A stretch of DNA of 64,000 bases, taken from positions 1 to 64,000 of the forward strand of contig CAJTTG010000008.1 of the NCBI GenBank assembly GCA_910579185.1, written 5' to 3'. Of the stretch, positions 33,512 through 42,658 are shown in pieces. The stretch is from an uncultured Muribaculaceae bacterium (GTDB lineage Bacteria; Bacteroidota; Bacteroidia; Bacteroidales; Muribaculaceae). Below the pieces are notes generated by a model that saw only the letters and a program-made list of their open reading frames with translations, was not told where the DNA came from and made no database searches. Within the stretch, counting starts at the first letter, position 1. The number at the start of each line of letters is the position of its first letter. Made by a program: the position numbers and the translations under genes.

Positions 33512-34789
33512 ATGAATATCCTTCTGCTCGGATCAGGCGGCCGCGAATCGGCACTCGCTTGGAAAATGCGCCAGAGTCCGCTTCTGGACAAGTTGTTCAT
33601 CGCTCCCGGCAACGGCGGAACAGGAGCCTACGGAACCAACGTGGCATCCCTTTCTCCGCTCGACTTCGAAGCCATTGACCGCTTCGTGGCCGACAATGAT
33701 ATCGACATGATCGTGGTAGGCAACGAGGACCCTCTGGTGGCCGGAATCCGTGATAACTTCGCCAAATGCCGCCCCGATCTGCTCATCGTAGGCCCCTGCC
33801 AGACAGGTGCCATGCTTGAGGGCAGCAAGGACTTCGCAAAGCAATTCATGATGCGCCACGGCATACCCACCGCCGCCTACCGCTCTTTCACCGCCGACAC
33901 CCTCGACGAAGGTCTTGAATTCCTCGCCTCGCTGAAAGCCCCCTACGTACTGAAGGCCGACGGCCTCGCAGCCGGAAAAGGCGTACTTATAATCGACAAC
34001 CTTGAGGAAGCCCGCCAGGCTCTGCGCGAGATGCTCGGCGGAATGTTCGGCAAATCATCAGCTACCGTCGTGATTGAAGAATTCCTCAGCGGAATTGAAT
34101 GCTCCGTATTCGTCCTCACGGACGGCCACGGCGGCTACCGCGTGCTCCCCGTCGCCAAGGACTACAAACGTATCGGAGAGGGCGACACCGGCCTCAACAC
34201 CGGAGGAATGGGCGCAATAAGTCCCGTGCCGTTTGCCGACGACACATTCATGGAAAAAGTTACCAAACGCATCATTCTCCCCACCGTTCAGGGACTGATA
34301 GCCGACGGCATCGACTACCGCGGATTCATCTTCCTGGGACTGATCAACGTTGGTGGCGAACCTATGGTGATTGAATACAACGTGCGCATGGGTGATCCTG
34401 AGACAGAAGCCGTGATGCTCCGCGTCGACGCCGATCTCGTTGATCTCATGAAAGCCGCCGCACAAGGTGATCTTGCAGACAAAGAGCTGCGCCACAACCC
34501 ACAGACCGCTGCCACAGTCATGATGGTCAGCGGCGGCTATCCCGGAGACTACAAGAAAGGACTTCCGATCTCCGGAACAGAAAACGTTACCGAGAGTACC
34601 CTGTTCCATGCCGGCACAAAACTCGACGCCGAGGGACAGCTTGTGACATCCGGCGGACGCGTGATCGCCGTCAGCTCACTCGCCGACGACATTGCCTCTG
34701 CCGTAGCCAAAAGCTTCGCCTCTGTTGAAAAAATATCATTCCCCGAAGCATACTACCGCCGCGACATTGGCCGCGACCTGATGAAATAA
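33512..34789 (+). CDS. purD: Phosphoribosylamine-glycine ligase (GAR synthetase)
   Basis: 425 residues from the ATG at 33512. ATP-grasp enzyme that joins glycine to phosphoribosylamine in purine synthesis. MNILLLGSGGRESALAWKM is the family's start, then FMMRHGIPTAAYRSF, APYVLKADGLAAGKGVLI, NTGGMGAISPVP and EYNVRMGDPETEAVM, which complete the ATP-grasp core. First of a plus-strand set; the next gene starts 9 bp after its stop. Confidence 0.97.
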   Translation: MNILLLGSGGRESALAWKMRQSPLLDKLFIAPGNGGTGAYGTNVASLSPLDFEAIDRFVADNDIDMIVVGNEDPLVAGIRDNFAKCRPDLLIVGPCQTGAMLEGSKDFAKQFMMRHGIPTAAYRSFTADTLDEGLEFLASLKAPYVLKADGLAAGKGVLIIDNLEEARQALREMLGGMFGKSSATVVIEEFLSGIECSVFVLTDGHGGYRVLPVAKDYKRIGEGDTGLNTGGMGAISPVPFADDTFMEKVTKRIILPTVQGLIADGIDYRGFIFLGLINVGGEPMVIEYNVRMGDPETEAVMLRVDADLVDLMKAAAQGDLADKELRHNPQTAATVMMVSGGYPGDYKKGLPISGTENVTESTLFHAGTKLDAEGQLVTSGGRVIAVSSLADDIASAVAKSFASVEKISFPEAYYRRDIGRDLMK

Positions 34790-34798
34790 AACATTGCC

Positions 34799-35770
34799 TT
34801 GAAACCCATCGAGGACAAAATCACAAGATTTCTGCGCGGACGTCTCTACGCCACCCTGCTATTCCTGGCAGGCATCGCCATCATAGCTTCAGGCGTGGCT
34901 ATGACAACTGCCACAATCCCCACAGCAGGCCTGGCCGGACACTTCCCTCCGGTCAGCCTGCCGTCACCCACGCTCGATGCAGCCGCCGCCATCGCCGCGA
35001 TGCTCGCCACAATGCTGTTGATGTTACTGATCAACCGGTTCTTCAACATTCTGCGGACATCATCGAAACTGTTTATCGGGCTTTATGCCCTGATGGCTGC
35101 GGCAACTCCTGGAGCCATGGGTGAAGCTCTCAACGGCCCCATTCTCGCACTGGCCGCCATGGTAGCCCTGGTTATCATGTACACCACCTATCAACGGTCG
35201 CTGCCCACACGGCGTATATTTCTTGTATTCACGCTGATGAGTGCCGGCGCATGCATGCAGTGGAGCTATGCCGCATTCCTCCCCATGTTCCTCATGGGTT
35301 GCGGACAGATGCGATGTCTCACTTTCCGCTCCATCCTCGCCGCAGGTGTCGGAATGCTTACCCCACCATGGATCCTGTGGGGATTCTCCCTGATAGGCCC
35401 CGGCGATATGGTGATGCCCGACATCGCATGGCCAACTGCAACCGTGTTCCGTCAGTTCACCTCGGCCCAGTTGCTTGCCACCATAGCCACCGTAGCCATT
35501 GCAATCCTCGCAACGCTCTACAACACCATACGTATGTTTGGACTGAATGCCCAGACACGAGCGTTCAACGGCATATTCGCCACCCTGACGCTGTGGACAG
35601 CCCTGCTGACAATAATTGACTTCGGGCATGCAGCCACCTACATGCCTTTGCTGACGGCACTGACCGCCATGCAGGCTACCCTGTTTTTCCGCATCTGCAT
35701 CGAACGACGAGGCTACATTGGTGTTATAGTCCTGACACTTATATTCATTTCCGTATTCTTCATGATATGA
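34799..35770 (+). CDS. Multi-pass membrane protein of unknown function
   Basis: 323 residues from a TTG start; no nearby ATG keeps the first helix. Seven or more hydrophobic segments, many Ala, Met and Leu; no charged catalytic motif is visible. It reads LYATLLFLAGIAIIASGVA first and LTLIFISVFFMI last. I do not recognise the family with confidence. It lies between purD (9 bp) and pdxB (4 bp), so it is probably co-transcribed with them. Confidence 0.7.
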   Translation: MKPIEDKITRFLRGRLYATLLFLAGIAIIASGVAMTTATIPTAGLAGHFPPVSLPSPTLDAAAAIAAMLATMLLMLLINRFFNILRTSSKLFIGLYALMAAATPGAMGEALNGPILALAAMVALVIMYTTYQRSLPTRRIFLVFTLMSAGACMQWSYAAFLPMFLMGCGQMRCLTFRSILAAGVGMLTPPWILWGFSLIGPGDMVMPDIAWPTATVFRQFTSAQLLATIATVAIAILATLYNTIRMFGLNAQTRAFNGIFATLTLWTALLTIIDFGHAATYMPLLTALTAMQATLFFRICIERRGYIGVIVLTLIFISVFFMI

Positions 35771-35774
35771 AATT

Positions 35775-36797
35775 ATGACTCCTCGCATAATAATTGAAAG
35801 CAACATCCCATTTGCAAAAGGACTTCTTGACCATGCCGCCACGGTCAGCTATCTGCCGCCACAGGAGATAACCCCCGAAAGCATGCGCCACACCGATGCC
35901 CTGATCACCCGGACACGCACCCGATGCGACTCGGCGCTGCTCGATGGATCGCAATGCAGCATCATAGCCTCCGCCACAATAGGACTTGACCACGTAGACC
36001 TCGGCTACTGCCGCGCAAACGGCATCGAGGTAGCCAATGCACCCGGGTGCAACGCCCCGGCCGTGGCTCAATACGTGATGGCATCCATAATCGCCGCTTA
36101 CGGGGCCGACAGCCTCGCCGGCCTGACAATAGGCATTGTAGGCGTAGGGCATGTGGGTCAGATCGTTGAGCGCTGGGCCCGTCAGCTGGGGATGTCGGTT
36201 CTGCTCTGCGACCCTCCGAGAGCTGAAAAAGAAGGATCGGACATATTCTGCCCACTCGACCGGATAGCCCGGGAGGCCGACATCATAACATTCCACACCC
36301 CTCTTACCAAGGAGGCACCACACCCGACATATCATCTCGCCGACGAATCTTTCTTCCGGACACTCGCACGCAAACCGATGGTGATCAACGCGGCCCGTGG
36401 ACCGATCGTCGACACTCCGGCTCTGATCAACGCCATGGACAATGGACTGGTAAGTCACGCCGTGATCGATTGCTGGGAAGGCGAACCAAACATCAGCATG
36501 CCACTGCTGAAAAAAGCGTTCGTGGCCACTCCACACATAGCCGGCTACTCCCGTCAGGGCAAGATACGCGCAACTGAGATGGCGATAGCAGCCGTGGGCC
36601 GCAAATTCAACATCGAGCCACGACCCATGACCGAAACCGCACCCGACGGTGCCGCATCCCATGTCACCGCCCACGAGATAGCAGCATCCTACGATCCGCT
36701 GGCCGACACCGCCGCCCTGCGCCATGATCCCTCTCAGTTCGAGGCTCTGCGCAACAACTACAATCTGCGCGACGAAACGGGATGCGCAACCAATTAG
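35775..36797 (+). CDS. pdxB: Erythronate-4-phosphate dehydrogenase
   Basis: 340 residues. NAD-dependent D-2-hydroxyacid dehydrogenase of vitamin B6 (PLP) synthesis. It has IIESNIPFAKGLLDH at the start (typical for PdxB), IGLDHVDLGYCRANGIEVANAPG, the Rossmann motif GIVGVGHVGQ, TPLTKEAPHPTYHLAD, NAARGPIVD with the catalytic Arg, and TPHIAGYS with the catalytic His. A C-terminal PdxB-type extension is present. The next gene starts 23 bp after the stop. Confidence 0.93.
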   Translation: MTPRIIIESNIPFAKGLLDHAATVSYLPPQEITPESMRHTDALITRTRTRCDSALLDGSQCSIIASATIGLDHVDLGYCRANGIEVANAPGCNAPAVAQYVMASIIAAYGADSLAGLTIGIVGVGHVGQIVERWARQLGMSVLLCDPPRAEKEGSDIFCPLDRIAREADIITFHTPLTKEAPHPTYHLADESFFRTLARKPMVINAARGPIVDTPALINAMDNGLVSHAVIDCWEGEPNISMPLLKKAFVATPHIAGYSRQGKIRATEMAIAAVGRKFNIEPRPMTETAPDGAASHVTAHEIAASYDPLADTAALRHDPSQFEALRNNYNLRDETGCATN

Positions 36798-36820
36798 AAA
36801 ATCTCTCAATCTGAACATAT

Positions 36821-38002
36821 ATGAACCAGAACGTCACTCCATCAATATTCTCCGTCGGCATCGACGATCCCAACGTACAGCTGTTTGAACAGCAATACAA
36901 GCTAACCCGAGGTATGAGCTATAACTCATACGCCATCATTGACAGGCAGATAGCCGTCGTGGACTCCGTGGAAGCAGGTCATGCCGACCAATGGCTGCGT
37001 CAGATCAGCAAAGCTACAGACGGTCGCGCCGTCGACTACCTCATAGTGCAGCACATGGAGCCCGACCATTCGGCATGCATAATGGAAGCTGTCGACCGGT
37101 GGCCCGGACTGAAAATAGTGACAACGGCAAAATCGGCAGCAATGCTCGCCCAGTTCTTCCCCCAAGCCGATCTCTCCGACCGCATACAGACCGTGAAAGA
37201 GGGCGACACCCTGCAACTTGGCGACCACACACTCCGTTTCATCATGGCTCCTATGGTCCACTGGCCCGAAGTGATGGTGACATACGACGAAACCGACAAG
37301 GTACTGTTCTCAGCCGATGCTTTCGGCAAGTTCGGAGCAGTGCAGCATCCCGACGACTGGGTGTCTGAGGCCCGACGTTACTACATAAACATCGTAGGCA
37401 AATACGGCGCACAGGTGCAGGCTCTCCTGCGCAAGCTTCAGGAACCGGCCATTCGCACCATCGCTCCGCTGCATGGCCCGGTACTGCGCGAAAACCTCGC
37501 TTTCTATGTTGACCTCTATCACCGCTGGAGCCGCTACGAACCTGAATGCAAAGGTATCCTCGTGGCCTATTCTTCAATCTATGGCGGCACGGCAGAGGCC
37601 GCCAACAGACTCGCGGAGATGCTGCGCCGGCGCAACTGCGGAGAGATAGTGACGATGGATTTGTCGCTGACCGATCAGGCTGAAGCTGTGGCTCAGGCAT
37701 TCCGCCTCAGCGCAATGGTAGTGGCTGCTCCGACCTACGACGCCGCGCTATATCCCCCCATGCACGATTTCCTGCATCATCTGCGCCTGAAAAACTACCG
37801 CAACCGCCGCGTTGGAATGATTGAAAACGGATCGTGGGCTCCTATAGCTGCGAAACTGATGCGTGAGATGCTCCAGCCCCTGCAGGGAATCGAGATCGTG
37901 GAACCGGTAGTGACCGTGCGCTCGCGTCTTAACGCCGCCAACATAGATCAGCTCGAAGCACTTGCCGACGCTATGGCCTCTGATCCGGACACCAACGTGT
38001 GA
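36821..38002 (+). CDS. Flavo-diiron protein (FprA family)
   Basis: 393 residues, soluble oxygen- and/or NO-reducing enzyme of anaerobes. The N-terminal metallo-lactamase domain carries iron ligands in QHMEPDHSACI (about 78-88), a bridging Asp in FSADAFGKFG and a His in IAPLHGP. The C-terminal flavodoxin domain has the FMN loop AYSSIYGGTAEAAN (about 246-259). No rubredoxin or NAD reductase is fused, so it needs separate electron donors. With rubrerythrin 6 kb away, it points to oxygen defence in an obligate anaerobe. Confidence 0.94.
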   Translation: MNQNVTPSIFSVGIDDPNVQLFEQQYKLTRGMSYNSYAIIDRQIAVVDSVEAGHADQWLRQISKATDGRAVDYLIVQHMEPDHSACIMEAVDRWPGLKIVTTAKSAAMLAQFFPQADLSDRIQTVKEGDTLQLGDHTLRFIMAPMVHWPEVMVTYDETDKVLFSADAFGKFGAVQHPDDWVSEARRYYINIVGKYGAQVQALLRKLQEPAIRTIAPLHGPVLRENLAFYVDLYHRWSRYEPECKGILVAYSSIYGGTAEAANRLAEMLRRRNCGEIVTMDLSLTDQAEAVAQAFRLSAMVVAAPTYDAALYPPMHDFLHHLRLKNYRNRRVGMIENGSWAPIAAKLMREMLQPLQGIEIVEPVVTVRSRLNAANIDQLEALADAMASDPDTNV

Positions 38003-38064
38003 CTTTTCATGGCTCCGTTTGTTATAACAGAACACCTTTCATAACTCTATAAATTCAATTTATT

Positions 38065-39066
38065 ATGGAATTTCTTACTAACGAGAAATTGGTCATAGTC
38101 GGCGCAGCCGGCATGATCGGATCCAACATGGCCCAGACAGCCATGATGATGCACCTCACTCCCAACATCTGCCTCTACGACCCATACGCACCGGCTCTTG
38201 AAGGAGTGGCAGAGGAACTCTACCACTGCGCTTTCGAAGGCGTTAACCTCACCTACACTTCCGACATCAAGGAAGCCCTCACCGGAGCTAAATATATCGT
38301 ATCCTCAGGCGGTGCCGCCCGTAAGGCCGGCATGACCCGCGAGGATCTGCTCAAGGGCAACGCACAGATCGCTGAGCAATTCGGCAAGGATGTACGCACC
38401 TACTGCCCCGACTGCAAACATATCGTGGTGATCTTCAACCCGGCCGACATCACCGGTCTGATCACACTGCTTTACTCAGGCCTCAAACCCTCACAGGTCA
38501 CAACCCTCGCAGCCCTCGACTCCACACGTCTGCAGAACGAACTCGTAAAGCAGCTCCATCTGCCGGCTTCTGAGATCGTTAACTGCCGCACATACGGCGG
38601 TCACGGCGAACAGATGGCGGTCTATGCCTCCACCACAACTGTCGACGGCAAGCCTCTGACTGAAATCATCGGCACCGAAGCTCTCCCGGAAAAAGAATGG
38701 GAAGAACTGAAAGTACGCGTGATCCAGGGCGGAAAACACATCATCGACCTGCGCGGACGTTCTTCGTTCCAGAGCCCGGCCTATCTCTCAATAGAGATGA
38801 TCGCCGCCGCAATGGGTGGTAAGCCTTTCACCTGGCCTGCCGGTTGCTACGTAAACGACGACCGCTTCCACCACATCATGATGGCTATGGAAACAACCAT
38901 CACAGCCGATGGCGTAAGCTACCGCGAACCCAAGGGCACTCCTGCCGAGCAAGCCGAACTTGAGGAAAGCTACAAACACCTCTGCACCCTCCGCGACGAG
39001 GTGATCGAGATGGGCGTTCTTCCTCCCGTCGACAAATGGCACGACCTCAACCCCAACATCGACTGA
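38065..39066 (+). CDS. mdh: Malate dehydrogenase
   Basis: 333 residues of the LDH/MDH superfamily. NAD-binding loop IVGAAGMIGSNMA (about 11-23), the substrate Arg in DSTRLQNEL, and the catalytic His in RTYGGHGEQM. Interconverts malate and oxaloacetate, a step toward fumarate and succinate in Bacteroidales fermentation. The 333-residue form with an insertion after the NAD domain is typical of this order. It ends in a strong terminator at 39102-39129. Confidence 0.92.
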   Translation: MEFLTNEKLVIVGAAGMIGSNMAQTAMMMHLTPNICLYDPYAPALEGVAEELYHCAFEGVNLTYTSDIKEALTGAKYIVSSGGAARKAGMTREDLLKGNAQIAEQFGKDVRTYCPDCKHIVVIFNPADITGLITLLYSGLKPSQVTTLAALDSTRLQNELVKQLHLPASEIVNCRTYGGHGEQMAVYASTTTVDGKPLTEIIGTEALPEKEWEELKVRVIQGGKHIIDLRGRSSFQSPAYLSIEMIAAAMGGKPFTWPAGCYVNDDRFHHIMMAMETTITADGVSYREPKGTPAEQAELEESYKHLCTLRDEVIEMGVLPPVDKWHDLNPNID

Positions 39067-39101
39067 TCCACCTTCTTATAAGGATTCTGCAATATATCGC
39101 A

Positions 39102-39129
39102 AAGGCGCGGCTGATTCTTGCCGCGCCTT
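39102..39129 (+). terminator. mdh terminator
   Basis: Ten-base-pair stem (39102-39111 with 39120-39129) and an 8-nt loop, GC-rich, followed by a T-containing tail. It lies 36 bp past the mdh stop. Confidence 0.75.
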
Positions 39130-39175
39130 CGCTGCATTTTGACGCTATTTTATGGATTTTATTGACATTTATTGC

Positions 39176-39183
39176 TATTTTTG
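39176..39183 (+). promoter_or_regulatory. asnA -7 box (TATTTTTG)
   Basis: TAnnTTTG match, 27 bp before the ATG at 39211, and within the longer open frame, so the inner ATG is used. Confidence 0.6.
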
Positions 39184-39210
39184 CAGCAGAAACCTAACAC
39201 TACGACACGA

Positions 39211-40245
39211 ATGGCACTGATAATTCCATCCAAATACCATCAGAAACTACTCCCCGAAACAACTGAAGTGGCTATCAAAATGATCAAACAGACATTTCAG
39301 GACACTCTCGCCGATGCCCTCAACCTGCGCCGCGTGACAGCACCACTGTTCGTGCTCTCCGGAACCGGACTCAACGACGATCTGAACGGCACTGAACGGG
39401 CCGTCAGTTTCCCGGTCAAGGATCTCGGCGACCAACGTGCGGAAGTAGTCCACTCGCTGGCAAAATGGAAACGTGTCAAACTCGGCTCCTACGATATAGC
39501 CCCGGGATATGGACTATATACCGACATGAACGCAATCCGTGCCGATGAGGAGCTGGACAACCTCCATTCTCTCTACGTGGACCAATGGGACTGGGAACAG
39601 ACTATCCTGCCACAATGGCGCACACTCGATTATCTGCGCCTCACCGTAGAGAAAATCTACAGCGCACTGCGCCACACCGAACGGGCTGTCTATGCACATT
39701 TTCCGCATATCACGCCACGCCTGCCCGAGAAAATCACATTCCTGCACTCCCAGCAATTGCTCGACCGATATCCCGGACTATCCCCCCACCAACGCGAGAA
39801 CGAAGCAGCACGAGAATTCGGAGCCATATTCCTGATCGGGATCGGGTCACCGCTCTCTGACGGACAGCCTCACGACCACCGGGCTCCTGACTACGACGAC
39901 TGGACCACTCCCAATGCCGATGGGTTTACGGGACTCAACGGCGACCTCATCGTGTGGGACAACGTGCTCAACCGCTCCATCGAGCTATCCTCTATGGGTA
40001 TACGCGTCGACCCTCCGGCACTAAGCCGCCAGCTACAGATGGCAGGATGTCCCGAACGGGCTGCCCTGCAATTCCACAGCATGCTACTTGATGGCCGGCT
40101 CCCTTGCTCAATAGGTGGAGGTATCGGACAGAGCCGTCTCTGCATGTTCCTGCTACAGAAAGCCCATATAGGAGAAGTGCAGGCATCAATATGGCCTGAT
40201 GAGCAACGCACTCTATGCGCGGCTGCCGGCATCACCCTGCTCTGA
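39211..40245 (+). CDS. asnA: Aspartate-ammonia ligase (AsnA-type asparagine synthetase)
   Basis: 344 residues from the ATG at 39211. Ammonia-dependent asparagine synthetase related to class II aminoacyl-tRNA synthetases. It makes asparagine from aspartate and ammonia. Motifs: SLAKWKRVKLGSYDI and GYGLYTDMNAIRADEE near the middle, HSLYVDQWDWE, the class II-type region LTVEKIYSALRHTE, and GGGIGQSRLCMFLLQKAHIGEVQ at the C-terminus (motif 3). The type I asparaginase at 14.2 kb does the reverse, so the cell has both directions. Confidence 0.95.
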   Translation: MALIIPSKYHQKLLPETTEVAIKMIKQTFQDTLADALNLRRVTAPLFVLSGTGLNDDLNGTERAVSFPVKDLGDQRAEVVHSLAKWKRVKLGSYDIAPGYGLYTDMNAIRADEELDNLHSLYVDQWDWEQTILPQWRTLDYLRLTVEKIYSALRHTERAVYAHFPHITPRLPEKITFLHSQQLLDRYPGLSPHQRENEAAREFGAIFLIGIGSPLSDGQPHDHRAPDYDDWTTPNADGFTGLNGDLIVWDNVLNRSIELSSMGIRVDPPALSRQLQMAGCPERAALQFHSMLLDGRLPCSIGGGIGQSRLCMFLLQKAHIGEVQASIWPDEQRTLCAAAGITLL

Positions 40246-40278
40246 CTCCCGACGGCCAATCCCTCCACACATGCGTGA

Positions 40279-41091
40279 CTATTCCAGACCTTGCAGCAAG
40301 ATCTTGCGGATTGCAGAATGAAGAAGGGGATTTGAAGCGAGTACCGAATGATTTCTATTTCTGCGGATTGACTCAACAACAGCCCCGGCCTCTTCGGCAA
40401 TGAGCTGTCCGGCTGCCACATCCCAACGATTGAGATTCAGCTCCCAATAAGCGTCGAAAAATCCGGCCGCCGTGTAGCATAGATCTATCGCCGCAGATCC
40501 CATCCTGCGGATTCCTCGCACGCATAAAGCCATCCGGCAGATTTCCGCGAGATTATTGTCGGGATTGTCATTGCGGTCGTATGGCATTCCCGTAGCCACA
40601 ACAGCTTTCGATATTTCCGCTTTCCCGGAACAATGGATTGGCGCCCCATTGAGCCATGCGCCCTCGCCTCTGACGGCACAGAAACACTCGCCGAGATAAG
40701 GGGCATAGACAACTCCGAGAACCGCCTCCCTATTCCGCTCCAGCGCGATCGACACACAGAACGCCGGAAGCCCGGAGGCGAAATTTGTAGTGCCATCGAG
40801 AGGATCTATAACCCATCGCCACTCACGGTCGTCATGATCACAACCCGACTCCTCCGAGATAATCCCATGCTGAGGGAAATGGCTCCGGATATAACCGAGG
40901 ATAAAAGCCTCCGACTCCTTGTCGGCTATCGTGACAACATCGCTGTCATTAAGTTTCGTCGACTGCTGAAGATTACGGCTGCGGAAATAGCGCATCTGAA
41001 TCTCACCGGCACCCTGAGCCATCGTAAAAGCCGCATCAAGCAGCCCCTTCCATTCACTCCCAACCGTCGGGATATATTCTGTCAAATCCAT
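40279..41091 (-). CDS. Inositol-monophosphatase-family phosphatase
   Basis: 270 residues, magnesium-dependent sugar phosphatase fold. Metal sites: GIISEESG (Glu, about 76-83), WVIDPLDGTTNFASGLPAF (Asp-Pro-Leu-Asp-Gly-Thr, about 92-110) and NRWDVAAGQLIAEEAG (Asp near 219). It may dephosphorylate inositol phosphate or another phosphorylated compound such as a nucleotide; the exact substrate cannot be told. The N-terminal SEWKGLLDAAFTMAQGAGEI is typical. It faces asnA, with 33 bp between the two stop codons. Confidence 0.85.
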   Translation of the reverse strand: MDLTEYIPTVGSEWKGLLDAAFTMAQGAGEIQMRYFRSRNLQQSTKLNDSDVVTIADKESEAFILGYIRSHFPQHGIISEESGCDHDDREWRWVIDPLDGTTNFASGLPAFCVSIALERNREAVLGVVYAPYLGECFCAVRGEGAWLNGAPIHCSGKAEISKAVVATGMPYDRNDNPDNNLAEICRMALCVRGIRRMGSAAIDLCYTAAGFFDAYWELNLNRWDVAAGQLIAEEAGAVVESIRRNRNHSVLASNPLLHSAIRKILLQGLE

Positions 41092-41215
41092 ATTCTCAAT
41101 AATTTAGCCAATGATCAACCGGTAGCAAAGCTACCTCGCCCACAAATTTACTGATTATTGTTGAAACTCCCGTCGTATATCGTTGTCTGATCACAGCATC
41201 TACAGAGGATCTTTC

Positions 41216-41554
41216 CTATAGGTAATCTTCGCGTTGAGGTGTGAACACATCCACAACCTCGCCGCCTTCAATCACCTCGAATGAATGAGGTGTATTGCCA
41301 GGGATGGCGTATGTGTCGCCGGATCGCATTATCACGTCTATCTTTTCTTCTCCGTCAACGATCAGATGGTATTTGCCGGAGATCACATAGCCACATTGTT
41401 CGTGGGGATGAGAATGAAGAGTGGCAAAGTTACCCTCCACATAGTTCATTTTTGTGACCATTGACTTCTCCCCGACAGCAAGGGAGTCAAGATTCACACC
41501 CTTGAATGTTTTCTTGAGCGCATCTTCGCGCCGTACAAATATTTTAGTATTCAC
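41216..41554 (-). CDS. Small cupin-domain protein
   Basis: 112 residues. The cupin metal motifs are HSHPHEQCGYVISG (first) and PGNTPHSFEVIEGG (second), so one beta-barrel with a metal-binding His set. Such small cupins bind metals or small ligands or act as isomerases. It follows the MarR-GNAT gene by 12 bp, so the two probably share a transcript and the cupin may be under its control. Confidence 0.85.
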   Translation of the reverse strand: MNTKIFVRREDALKKTFKGVNLDSLAVGEKSMVTKMNYVEGNFATLHSHPHEQCGYVISGKYHLIVDGEEKIDVIMRSGDTYAIPGNTPHSFEVIEGGEVVDVFTPQREDYL

Positions 41555-41566
41555 AACAATCTGCTA

Positions 41567-42520
41567 TTATAGTGTCAGTTCCATCTGTATATCACCACGG
41601 GCATAAGCCGGATGATATTCAGGCAATTCCTTAAATCCCAATCTACGATAAAGAGCTATCGCCGGTTTAAGCCGGGTATTGCTCTCAAGAAACAGTTTCT
41701 CGCCACCCAGTTCCCGTGCCTTATTTATTACAGCATCACAAAGCCGGCGCCCAATACCTTTTCTTTTGATTGAATCGCTGACAGCAAGCTTTGCCAGCTC
41801 GAAGTCGTAGACCGATCCCTCCGGCATAGGACACAAGGCACATACACCCACAGGGAAACCATTGTATAAGGCCACGAATATATGTCCGCCTTTTTCAAGG
41901 ATATGTTTTTCAGGATTTTCCAGAACTTCAATATCATGAGACTCCAGCTCCCAGTAAAGTTCTATCCATTTGCGGTTGAGTTCGTAGAACGCTTTTTTGT
42001 ATTGAGGCAGGTACTCTACAATCTCCACCTCAGAATGCTCACGCCGCTCCTTTATCTCCTTGACCCGTTCAAGTATGGATTTACGTCCGAGAGCTTTCTC
42101 CCAATCAGCTATGGCAGCCCAAAGATCATTCTCGCACTCCGATGAAATCTGCTCCACAGCACGCTCCACATCGCGAAGCTGCGTGATCAGCTCCTGCGAG
42201 AGGCTTTTTCCATATTCTGTCAGCGTTATAAATGTGCATCTGCGATCCGCTTTGTCATCAACGCCCGATACAAGGCCAGCCTTCATCATTTCCTTTACTA
42301 TTGTGCTCACCGACGGATGGGACTGCCCTATTTCCCTTGCAATGACAGTGACACTTTTGGGTTGCTCATCTATCAGCGAGTAAAAAACCGGAAACCATTT
42401 GGGTTTTATGTCAACGCCATAAAGTCCATATATGCTTGCAGCATCCCGTGTCAGCGTCTCAGTCAATACCCTCAACCTACTGCCGATTGCCATTTTACCT
42501 GTGCGTTCAAAGAAGTCCAT
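41567..42520 (-). CDS. MarR-type regulator fused to a GNAT acetyltransferase
   Basis: 317 residues. Residues of about 1-145 are a winged-helix MarR domain (VIAREIGQSHPSVSTIVKEMMKAG, then VDDKADRRCTFITLTEYGKSL). Residues of about 160-317 are a GNAT fold with LAKLAVSDSIKRKGIGRRLCDA (acetyl-CoA loop) and LYRRLGFKELP. Proteins of this build are annotated as bifunctional regulators/acetyltransferases; targets are unknown. The operator-like palindromes at 42536-42555 lie just downstream of its -7 box, suggesting that it represses itself. A cupin gene follows. Confidence 0.88.
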   Translation of the reverse strand: MDFFERTGKMAIGSRLRVLTETLTRDAASIYGLYGVDIKPKWFPVFYSLIDEQPKSVTVIAREIGQSHPSVSTIVKEMMKAGLVSGVDDKADRRCTFITLTEYGKSLSQELITQLRDVERAVEQISSECENDLWAAIADWEKALGRKSILERVKEIKERREHSEVEIVEYLPQYKKAFYELNRKWIELYWELESHDIEVLENPEKHILEKGGHIFVALYNGFPVGVCALCPMPEGSVYDFELAKLAVSDSIKRKGIGRRLCDAVINKARELGGEKLFLESNTRLKPAIALYRRLGFKELPEYHPAYARGDIQMELTL

Positions 42521-42535
42521 ATCAAAATAAGAATC

Positions 42536-42555
42536 TAATTACGTAATTAATTACG
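42536..42555. promoter_or_regulatory. Overlapping palindromes, probable MarR operator
   Basis: TAATTACGTAATTA (42536-42549) and CGTAATTAATTACG (42542-42555) are both perfect 14-bp palindromes that share 8 bp. They begin 16 bp upstream of the MarR-GNAT start and sit over the expected transcription start. Confidence 0.75.
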
Positions 42556-42563
42556 CAAATTTA
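42556..42563 (-). promoter_or_regulatory. MarR-GNAT -7 box (TAAATTTG)
   Basis: Minus-strand TAnnTTTG match directly next to the operator-like palindromes. Confidence 0.65.
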
Positions 42564-42609
42564 CAAGTAATTTGGAAACTACACAAGTACCGGAAAGAAA
42601 TCAATCGTT

Positions 42610-42658
42610 AACAATTCAGCCCGGCGAAATAATTTTTCTTTCGCCGGGCTGAATTGTT
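42610..42658 (-). terminator. Long perfect stem-loop terminator
   Basis: Twenty-base-pair perfect stem (42610-42629 with 42639-42658) with a 9-nt T-rich loop. It begins right at the stop codon of the transglutaminase-like gene. The arm length is unusual for a plain terminator. The tail past the stem on the minus strand has few T residues, so it may also be an RNA-stabilising or processing site. Confidence 0.7.
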
